Shown here piece by piece: positions 1 to 5,000 of a stretch of DNA of 5,000 nt. The first letter of the stretch is position 1; each line of letters opens with the position of its first letter. The notes beneath the pieces are model-generated. The model did no database searches and was not told the DNA's origin. It saw only the letters and a list, made by a program, of their open reading frames with translations. Position numbers and translations under genes: made by a program. Source of the DNA: Weissella confusa (lineage in GTDB: Bacteria > Bacillota > Bacilli > Lactobacillales > Lactobacillaceae); contig CP168942.1 of NCBI GenBank assembly GCA_041871065.1, positions 422,501-427,500 on the forward strand, in the 5' to 3' direction.

Positions 1-513
1 GTTTAGAAACATCTCAATATGATCAAATGATATTTGCTCGTCATCATAAGGACCAACGTGTAGCATTTGAACCACGCGTTTCTCAGGTAACGTGACAATA
101 TCAACTTTATCAATCAGCTTAGATTTACCCGCTGCTTTAGCGTCTAAAAGCATCTTTTCAGCAAGTGCGATGGGCACAAAGTCTGGAATCAGCATGCGTA
201 GTCTAAAGACAAAGTCGTCTTTGGTCCAGGCCCCTCGATCAACAGCGACGCGACTGATTGTCCAATCGCCTAGTAGAGGTGGGACTGTGTAATCAGTATA
301 GATGCCATGAAGAGATGAGTCTGCTTTCTTGAAGGCCATCTTGGTCGGATACGCAACACTGTATAAGGCTGCAATGTAATCAGGAAACAATGCATCGTTG
401 GGATTGCCTGTGCCGTGAATTTCAAAATAAGAATGGCTAGGTACCACGACTTGCTTAGGACGCTTGGTTGAATTGAACTCAACCGCGGCCATTTTCTTAA
501 AATCGTATTTCAT
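1..513 (-). CDS. GyrI-like small-molecule-binding domain protein (3' end cut off by the window)
   Basis: The reading frame is open from an ATG at 513 to the window edge, giving 171 residues with no stop. Recognisable blocks are a Lys-rich start (MKYDFKK), a GxGNPND stretch at residues 34-40, an aromatic-rich YSVAYPTKM segment near 51-59, a TVPPLLGDW segment near 76-84, and a C-terminal VVQMLHVGPYDDE stretch near 147-159. These match the stand-alone GyrI-like (AraC effector-binding fold) proteins of Firmicutes, usually about 200-210 residues, so I estimate 30-40 residues are missing. The fold is known for binding small, often cationic or hydrophobic ligands; some members have been linked to hydrolysis or detoxification, but this protein's ligand is unknown. 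No DNA-binding domain precedes it. The start lies 4 nt after the hydrolase stop and has only a weak purine run upstream, so expression may depend on translational coupling. The family call is from residue patterns only. Confidence 0.87.
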   Translation of the reverse strand, partial: MKYDFKKMAAVEFNSTKRPKQVVVPSHSYFEIHGTGNPNDALFPDYIAALYSVAYPTKMAFKKADSSLHGIYTDYTVPPLLGDWTISRVAVDRGAWTKDDFVFRLRMLIPDFVPIALAEKMLLDAKAAGKSKLIDKVDIVTLPEKRVVQMLHVGPYDDEQISFDHIEMFLN

Positions 514-517
514 AAGA

Positions 518-1378
518 TTAACCCATAATAAAATCGTAAATCTGATTCTTAGCGGCCAAGTTACGCGTCAGTGGCCAAATTGGATAGGCGTGTGGTAACC
601 CAGTGCCTTCGATATAGGTCACACTGTCAGCGAACTTTTTGGCGAAAATGCGGTTATCTGGATTTGTTAAGTCACGTGTACCACTGATTAAAAGAATCTT
701 TTGGTGATCAAAGTTACCGTTGATAGGTGAGACGATCGGTTCAACGATATCGTGTGAACCACGGATGGCTTCTATCAAGTCAGGCATGGCGTTTAATGAC
801 AAAACGGGATCGTGTTTTGCGGCGTCTTCAATATCCGGATTAGCTAGTGTCATATCAACCATTGGACTGATGGCAACAATGCGCTTGATAGGGAATGCCT
901 CCATTAGTTGGACATAACCAAGCGCAATCTGAGCACCGGCGGAATCACCAACCAAGACAATGTCACAATCATCGTAAGTGTGACGTAAACGCCAAATGGC
1001 TTGATGCACACGTTCGTAAATTTCATCCAGTGTTGCATGTGGTACTAGTGGGTAATCCAACACAGCACATGGGATATTTGTATTACGTACTAAATCACCA
1101 ATGAAATGCCAGTGGTAGGCAGTTATTGGTTCAATAAAGCCACCGCCATGTAAGTACAACATGATGGTAGTGGGTTTGTGTAAATTAAAATCCTTAGGGA
1201 CTAGAATCTCCATGTACTCTTCAGATACAACTTCGAATTCATGACGCAATTTCGCACTAGGCTCAGCGGCTGTGGCAGGCTTGCTTGCTAACTCTTCCCA
1301 CAGTTCCTTACCAGAAAGTTGCCAGACGTGATTAAGCCCAAGAATACGGCTACCAAATACAAAAAGTTGACGATACAT
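518..1378 (-). CDS. Alpha/beta hydrolase, HSL-type (type IV) esterase/lipase family
   Basis: The 286-residue protein carries the marks of the hormone-sensitive-lipase-like esterases: the oxyanion-hole motif HGGGF at residues 77-81, the nucleophile motif GDSAG at 144-148 with Ser146, a likely acid Asp236 in ISGTRD, and a likely catalytic His263 in LPHAYP. The triad is complete and in the usual order, so the enzyme should be an active serine hydrolase on short-chain or small esters; the true substrate cannot be read from sequence. I see no convincing signal peptide, so it is probably cytoplasmic. The start at 1378 is set by a strong AAAGGAGG seven nt upstream. The frame stays open to 1612, but that extension would overlap the next gene and read through a terminator, so it is rejected. 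The gene precedes the GyrI-like gene by 4 nt, implying one transcript. Fold and catalytic residues are clear; the physiological role is unknown. Confidence 0.93.
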   Translation of the reverse strand: MYRQLFVFGSRILGLNHVWQLSGKELWEELASKPATAAEPSAKLRHEFEVVSEEYMEILVPKDFNLHKPTTIMLYLHGGGFIEPITAYHWHFIGDLVRNTNIPCAVLDYPLVPHATLDEIYERVHQAIWRLRHTYDDCDIVLVGDSAGAQIALGYVQLMEAFPIKRIVAISPMVDMTLANPDIEDAAKHDPVLSLNAMPDLIEAIRGSHDIVEPIVSPINGNFDHQKILLISGTRDLTNPDNRIFAKKFADSVTYIEGTGLPHAYPIWPLTRNLAAKNQIYDFIMG

Positions 1379-1385
1379 AGACTTT

Positions 1386-1393
1386 CCTCCTTT
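1386..1393 (-). promoter_or_regulatory. Strong Shine-Dalgarno sequence that fixes the hydrolase start
   Basis: On the minus strand this reads AAAGGAGG, a near-perfect complement of the CCTCC at the 16S 3' end (3915-3919). It ends 7 nt before the ATG at 1376-1378. It decides in favour of this start over the longer in-frame opening to 1612. Confidence 0.9.
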
Positions 1394-1415
1394 CGAGTGA
1401 GTTCTCAGTATCGCT

Positions 1416-1424
1416 ATTGTAGCA
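1416..1424 (-). promoter_or_regulatory. Extended -10 promoter for the hydrolase / GyrI-like pair
   Basis: The minus strand reads TGC-TACAAT, an extended -10 (TGnTAnAAT type) lying between the upstream gene's terminator and the hydrolase Shine-Dalgarno. No good -35 hexamer is seen at 16-18 bp, which is typical of extended -10 promoters. Transcription would begin near 1409, giving a short leader of about 30 nt. The call is inferred from motif and position. Confidence 0.6.
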
Positions 1425-1446
1425 AGTGGACATGATGAAATTGCGT

Positions 1447-1479
1447 AAAAAAATACCCCAGTAAGTGAATACTGGGGTA
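1447..1479 (-). terminator. Rho-independent terminator after the 128-residue protein gene
   Basis: Read on the minus strand, a perfect 9-bp stem (TACCCCAGT paired with ACTGGGGTA, arms 1471-1479 and 1454-1462) with an 8-nt loop is followed directly by seven T residues (1447-1453). It begins 5 nt after the stop codon at 1485-1487. The plus strand has no T tract after the stem, so it should act in one direction only. It separates the 128-residue gene from the hydrolase transcription unit. Confidence 0.93.
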
Positions 1480-1484
1480 GAAGA

Positions 1485-1871
1485 CTATAGTAGTAATTCG
1501 AATTCAAGGTTATTGTATTGGTCACGTTCGCGGATTTGGCGGTAACCAAACTCTTGTTCCTCACGAACAAGCAGATCAGTGTGCCAAGTAATCTTGTCAG
1601 CGAAGTTCGCAAACATCTCTTCCTTAAGTTGGTTCACTAGGGATAGGAACTTGGTAGCTTCGTCAGCAGTCATTGATGCGTATAGGCGCTCGTCGTTACC
1701 GTACTTCTTTGAGTTACGCTTCAACATGACGTTCATCACTTGACGTGTGTAGGCAGGGTTGCGGTTCAAACGGACGCTAACGTTAATGTGGTTGTAGTGG
1801 AAGTCACGGCTGTATTGTAGCAACATTGCTAGAAACTCAGCAGCATCCACCTTTTCGGGTTTGTTTGCCAT
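1485..1871 (-). CDS. Uncharacterised 128-residue protein
   Basis: I do not recognise a family. The protein starts MANKPEKVDAAEFL, is rich in charged and aromatic residues, and looks soluble: no signal peptide and no membrane segment. The middle (about residues 35-60) is basic, with several Arg/Lys and Asn residues (RLNRNPAYTRQ, LKRNSKKYGN). The second half (about 68-128) looks helical, with a DEATKFLSLVNQLKEEMF segment and an acidic, Gln/Glu-rich tail ending EFELLL. The start at 1871 is supported by a TAAGGA Shine-Dalgarno at 1883-1888, 11 nt upstream, which is slightly long. It is a single-gene unit with its own promoter and terminator and is divergent from the rRNA operon. The clean transcription signals and coherent frame argue that it is a real expressed gene. 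A link to ribosome function because of its location would be speculation; I assign none. Confidence 0.82.
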   Translation of the reverse strand: MANKPEKVDAAEFLAMLLQYSRDFHYNHINVSVRLNRNPAYTRQVMNVMLKRNSKKYGNDERLYASMTADEATKFLSLVNQLKEEMFANFADKITWHTDLLVREEQEFGYRQIRERDQYNNLEFELLL

Positions 1872-1910
1872 GTATTTTTGATTCCTTAATCTGTTTTATT
1901 ACTGTCTACT

Positions 1911-1919
1911 AGTATAGCA
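1911..1919 (-). promoter_or_regulatory. Extended -10 promoter for the 128-residue protein gene
   Basis: The minus strand reads TGC-TATACT, a one-mismatch TATAAT with the TGn extension, about 40 nt upstream of the ATG. No clear TTGACA-like -35 was found at normal spacing. It lies about 45 bp from the first rRNA promoter on the other strand, so the two are back to back. Confidence 0.6.
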
Positions 1920-1949
1920 CGACTTAAAATTGAACTGAGAAAATGTTTC

Positions 1950-1961
1950 TGTTGAACAAAG
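1950..1961. promoter_or_regulatory. TGTT(G/C)AACAAAG box, copy 1, upstream of rRNA promoter P1
   Basis: The 12-mer TGTTGAACAAAG ends 3 nt before the P1 -35 hexamer. It matches copy 2 at 2032-2043 in 11 of 12 bases, and the core TGTTnAACA is an odd-length palindrome. Identical placement relative to two promoters suggests a protein site or an upstream promoter element. No regulator is identified. Confidence 0.4.
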
Positions 1962-1964
1962 GGG

Positions 1965-1993
1965 TTGCACTGATTTAATAAAAGGGGTAATAT
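1965..1993 (+). promoter_or_regulatory. rRNA promoter P1 (distal)
   Basis: TTGCAC at 1965-1970 and TAATAT at 1988-1993 are separated by exactly 17 bp, a good sigma-A promoter. Initiation is expected near 2000. The heptamer AAAGGGG directly precedes both the -35 (1958-1964) and the -10 (1981-1987). No reading frame of note starts between here and the 16S gene, so the rRNA operon is the likely target. Confidence 0.72.
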
Positions 1994-2031
1994 ATTCAAG
2001 TTGTCTTTTGAAGAAAGCAACGCCAAAAAGA

Positions 2032-2043
2032 TGTTCAACAAAG
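2032..2043. promoter_or_regulatory. TGTT(G/C)AACAAAG box, copy 2, upstream of rRNA promoter P2
   Basis: TGTTCAACAAAG ends 3 nt before the P2 -35, the same spacing as copy 1 at P1. Here it also forms part of a perfect inverted repeat (TCAACAA-AG-TTGTTGA, 2035-2050) that runs into the -35 hexamer. The third promoter has only a weak match at the equivalent position. Confidence 0.4.
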
Positions 2044-2088
2044 TTGTTGACATTTAGTAAAACGTTCTGTATTATATATTAAGTCGTC
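2042..2088 (+). repeat. Duplicated promoter module, copy A (P2)
   Basis: This 47-bp segment aligns without gaps to 2138-2184 at an offset of 96 bp, with 37 of 47 bases identical. Eight of the ten differences fall in the -35/-10 spacer. The -35 region, the TTCTGTA lead-in to the -10 and the initially transcribed AAGTCGTC are conserved. Confidence 0.85.
2047..2075 (+). promoter_or_regulatory. rRNA promoter P2
   Basis: A consensus TTGACA at 2047-2052 and TATTAT at 2070-2075 are separated by 17 bp, with a TG just before the -10 hexamer. Initiation is expected around 2081-2083 at AAG. It sits in a 47-bp module that is repeated at P3. Confidence 0.9.
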
Positions 2089-2137
2089 TCAGGGATATGA
2101 ATTATCTATGAACGACGTATGAAAATTGATTGGAATT

Positions 2138-2184
2138 AGTTGTTGACATTTCATTCTTTCTTCTGTAATATAGATTAAGTCGTC
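2138..2184 (+). repeat. Duplicated promoter module, copy B (P3)
   Basis: This is the second copy of the 47-bp module at 2042-2088. The conserved transcript start AAGTCGTC continues here into a perfect 6-bp hairpin (2179-2195). Confidence 0.85.
2143..2171 (+). promoter_or_regulatory. rRNA promoter P3 (proximal)
   Basis: TTGACA at 2143-2148 and TAATAT at 2166-2171 are separated by 17 bp, with TG one base before the -10. Initiation is expected near 2177-2179, about 168 nt upstream of mature 16S. Tandem rRNA promoters with a consensus -35 are typical of Firmicutes. Confidence 0.92.
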
Positions 2185-2195
2185 AAGGCGACGAC
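2179..2195 (+). other. Hairpin at the 5' end of the P3 transcript
   Basis: GTCGTC (2179-2184) pairs with GACGAC (2190-2195) around a 5-nt AAGGC loop. It lies at or next to the predicted first nucleotide. In the P2 transcript the matching GTCGT (2083-2087) can pair with ACGAC at 2112-2116. Confidence 0.55.
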
Positions 2196-2243
2196 GTAGG
2201 TCATTGAAAACTGAATATCGTTTCGATGAAACAAATGTGTAGG
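2196..2243 (+). other. Left arm of the pre-16S processing stem
   Basis: The core AAAACTGAATATCGTTTCG (2207-2225) is perfectly complementary to 3952-3970. AATGTGTAGG (2234-2243) is complementary to 3940-3949, with an 8-nt bulge between the blocks on this side and two unpaired bases on the other. Outward, 2196-2205 can continue pairing with 3972-3981 using G-U pairs, after one mismatch at 2206. Such stems loop out 16S and are cut by RNase III. Confidence 0.9.
2199..2211 (+). promoter_or_regulatory. boxA-like antitermination element in the 16S leader
   Basis: GGTCATTGAAAAC matches the spacer copy GTTCTTTGAAAAC (3993-4005) at 11 of 13 positions. Firmicutes rRNA operons carry boxA sequences of this form, bound by NusB/NusE to prevent early Rho-type termination. 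Assignment is by similarity only. Confidence 0.5.
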
Positions 2244-2245
2244 GT

Positions 2246-2264
2246 CATCAAGCTAAGCTTGATG
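2246..2264 (+). other. Leader hairpin
   Basis: CATCAAGC (2246-2253) pairs perfectly with GCTTGATG (2257-2264) around a 3-nt TAA loop, just inside the 16S processing stem. It is a local fold of the rRNA leader with no terminator T tract. Confidence 0.7.
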
Positions 2265-2275
2265 CAAAAACATTT

Positions 2276-2290
2276 GCGAAGTCAATTCGC
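2276..2290 (+). other. Short leader hairpin
   Basis: GCGAA (2276-2280) pairs with TTCGC (2286-2290) around a 5-nt loop. It is one of a chain of local hairpins between the processing stem and mature 16S. Confidence 0.5.
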
Positions 2291-2300
2291 TAGTAAATTC

Positions 2301-2318
2301 GTTTAACTTCTGTTAAAC
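2301..2318 (+). other. Leader hairpin with TTCT loop
   Basis: GTTTAAC (2301-2307) pairs perfectly with GTTAAAC (2312-2318) around a TTCT tetraloop. It lies about 27 nt before mature 16S and is not followed by a T run. Confidence 0.6.
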
Positions 2319-2326
2319 AACAAAAA

Positions 2327-2345
2327 TTGAGTTATACTCAAACTT
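2327..2345 (+). repeat. CTCAAACTT hairpin element, copy 1 (abuts the 16S 5' end)
   Basis: TTGAGT (2327-2332) pairs with ACTCAA (2336-2341) and the element ends in ACTT exactly where mature 16S is expected to begin. The decamer ACTCAAACTT recurs at 3982-3991 and 4137-4146, each time with an upstream TTGAG partner. Confidence 0.6.
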
Positions 2346-3929
<1,584 letters not shown>

Positions 3930-3939
3930 AAATCGGAAA

Positions 3940-3981
3940 CCTACACATTCACGAAACGATATTCAGTTTTGAGTGATTTAC
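3940..3981 (+). other. Right arm of the pre-16S processing stem
   Basis: CCTACACATT (3940-3949) and CGAAACGATATTCAGTTTT (3952-3970) are complementary to the leader at 2234-2243 and 2207-2225, with weaker G-U-containing pairing out to 3981. The stem brings the 16S ends together for RNase III cleavage. Part of this arm (3961-3970) has a second possible partner at 4001-4010. Confidence 0.9.
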
Positions 3982-3991
3982 ACTCAAACTT
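3968..3991 (+). repeat. CTCAAACTT hairpin element, copy 2 (after 16S)
   Basis: TTTGAGTG (3968-3975) pairs perfectly with CACTCAAA (3981-3988) around an ATTTA loop, followed by CTT. It overlaps the outer part of the 16S processing stem, so the two folds compete. Confidence 0.65.
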
Positions 3992-3992
3992 A

Positions 3993-4005
3993 GTTCTTTG
4001 AAAAC
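3993..4005 (+). promoter_or_regulatory. boxA-like antitermination element in the spacer
   Basis: GTTCTTTGAAAAC is the form of boxA commonly seen in Firmicutes 16S-23S spacers and resembles the E. coli TGCTCTTTAACA. It is expected to reload the NusB/NusE antitermination complex before 23S. Assignment rests on sequence similarity and position. Confidence 0.65.
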
Positions 4006-4118
4006 TGAATCATAATTGTAAATTTTTAAATTCATTTAATATTGTTAATCAATATAAATTGAGCCGAAAAAATACACCGCGTAATTTTTTGAGTTTTTTA
4101 AATTAGTTTAAAATCGCT

Positions 4119-4146
4119 TGTGGCCTTGAGCCACATACTCAAACTT
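4119..4146 (+). repeat. CTCAAACTT hairpin element, copy 3 (before 23S)
   Basis: TTGAG (4126-4130) can pair with CTCAA (4138-4142), followed by ACTT, as in the other two copies. An overlapping alternative is TGTGGC (4119-4124) with GCCACA (4130-4135), which is stronger in GC content. The element ends 22 nt before 23S. Confidence 0.5.
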
Positions 4147-4151
4147 ATATC

Positions 4152-4167
4152 ATCAACGTCAGTTGAT
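4152..4167 (+). other. Hairpin abutting the 23S 5' end
   Basis: ATCAAC (4152-4157) pairs perfectly with GTTGAT (4162-4167) around a GTCA loop, one nt before the expected first base of 23S. It may mark or expose the 5' maturation site; the right arm of the main 23S processing stem lies outside the window. Confidence 0.55.
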
Positions 4168-4168
4168 A

Positions 4169-5000
4169 GGTTAAGTTATTAAGGGCGCATGGTGGATGCC
4201 TTGGCACTAGGAGCCGATGAAGGACGGGACTAACACCGATATGCTTCGGGGAGCTGTAAGTAAGCTTTGATCCGGAGATTTCCGAATGGGGGAACCCAAC
4301 TTGTTATGCAAGTTATCACCTAATGAATATATAGTTAGGTTGAAGGTAGACGTTGTGAACTGAAACATCTCATTAGCAACAGGAATAGAAAGAAAAATCG
4401 ATACCGTCAGTAGCGGCGAGCGAAATCGGTAGAGCCCAAACCAAAGTGCTTGCACTTTGGGGTTGTAGGACTGACATTGTGGAGTTACAAAGTTAACATT
4501 TAGCAGAATCAGCTGGGAAGCTGAGCGAGACAGGGTGATAGCCCCGTATGCGAAAAGTGTTGACCTCCCGTCAGGATCCTGAGTACGGCCGGACACGTGA
4601 AATCCGGTCGGAATCCGCGAGGACCATCTCGCAAGGCTAAATACTCCCTAGTGACCGATAGTGAACCAGTACCGTGAGGGAAAGGTGAAAAGCACCCCGG
4701 AAGGGGAGTGAAAAAGTTCCTGAAACCATGTGCCTACAAGAAGTTAGAGCCCGTTAATGGGTGATAGCGTGCCTTTTGTAGAATGAACCGGCGAGTTACG
4801 ATACCATGCAAGGTTAAGGTGGAAAGACCGGAGCCGTAGCGAAAGCGAGTCTGAAATGGGCGAATTAGTATGTTGTTGTAGACCCGAAACCAGGTGACCT
4901 ACCCATGTCCAGGGTGAAGGTGCGGTAAAACGCACTGGAGGCCCGAACCCGTGCATGTTGAAAAATGCTGGGATGAGGTGTGGGTAGCGGTGAAATTCCA
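4169..5000 (+). rRNA. rrl: 23S ribosomal RNA, 5' part (runs off the window)
   Basis: The gene begins GGTTAAGTTATTAAGGGCGC, the Firmicutes 23S start, and continues through conserved segments such as GTGGATGCC, TCAGTAGCGGCGAGCGAA (about 4407-4424) and AGTACCGTGAGGGAAAGG (4668-4685). The 832 nt present cover domain I and the start of domain II of a molecule of about 2.9 kb. No intervening sequence or disruption is seen. The 5' end could be off by one or two nt. It is co-transcribed with 16S and forms part of the large-subunit core; the 5S gene and the operon's end lie beyond the window. Confidence 0.97.

Noticed and set aside
270..482. 70-residue minus-strand frame inside the GyrI-like gene
   Set aside because: It lies in another frame of the same strand and has no ribosome binding site or domain. 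The 171-residue frame carries clear family motifs.
92..1104. Plus-strand frames at 92-292, 720-917 and 895-1104
   Set aside because: They lie antisense to the GyrI-like and hydrolase genes, have low-complexity or atypical composition and no supporting ribosome binding site.
1454..1479. Terminator stem considered as bidirectional
   Set aside because: On the plus strand the stem is followed by GAAGACTATAG, not a T tract, and no plus-strand gene ends there.
1379..1612. In-frame upstream extension of the hydrolase to an ATG at 1612 (364 residues)
   Set aside because: It would overlap the end of the 128-residue gene, read through that gene's terminator and the hydrolase promoter, and ignore the strong Shine-Dalgarno 7 nt before the ATG at 1378. 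The added residues do not resemble family N termini.
4082..4099. T-rich runs in the spacer that might look like a terminator
   Set aside because: No stable GC-rich stem precedes either T run, and 23S transcription must continue through. The region is simply AT-rich spacer downstream of boxA.
4119..4135. GC-rich hairpin in the spacer considered as a tRNA arm
   Set aside because: No cloverleaf can be built around it: there is no T-loop consensus, no acceptor pairing and no CCA end. It is better explained as a spacer hairpin overlapping the CTCAAACTT element.

Overview
This window comes from a low-GC Gram-positive lactic acid bacterium. From memory, its 16S rRNA reads as Weissella of the W. confusa / W. 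cibaria group; the species cannot be fixed without an alignment. Other Firmicutes hallmarks are strong AAAGGAGG-type ribosome binding sites, extended -10 promoters and a compact Rho-independent terminator.

The left third (1-1871) holds three protein genes, all on the minus strand. In transcription order they are a 128-residue protein of unknown function (1485-1871) with its own promoter and a clean terminator, then a two-gene unit. That unit is a 286-residue alpha/beta hydrolase of the HSL (type IV) esterase type (518-1378), followed after only 4 nt by a GyrI-like small-molecule-binding protein (1-513, cut by the window edge). The pair looks co-transcribed from an extended -10 promoter just downstream of the terminator.

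The right two thirds (about 1950-5000) is the start of a ribosomal RNA operon on the plus strand, divergent from the protein genes. It has three tandem sigma-A type promoters, each with a 17-bp spacer, at -35 positions 1965, 2047 and 2143. A structured leader follows, then a full-length 16S gene (about 2346-3924), a roughly 245-nt spacer without tRNA genes, and the first 832 nt of 23S. The sequences flanking 16S form a long base-paired stem of the kind cut by RNase III during pre-rRNA maturation.

No mobile element, CRISPR array or obviously new protein system is present. The less ordinary signals are in the rRNA control sequences. They are a near-palindromic TGTT(G/C)AACAAAG box at the same distance upstream of the first two promoters, a duplicated 47-bp promoter module, and a spacer segment that can pair either with the 16S leader or with a second spacer copy of the same motif. 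There is also a hairpin ending in CTCAAACTT that recurs at three rRNA boundaries.
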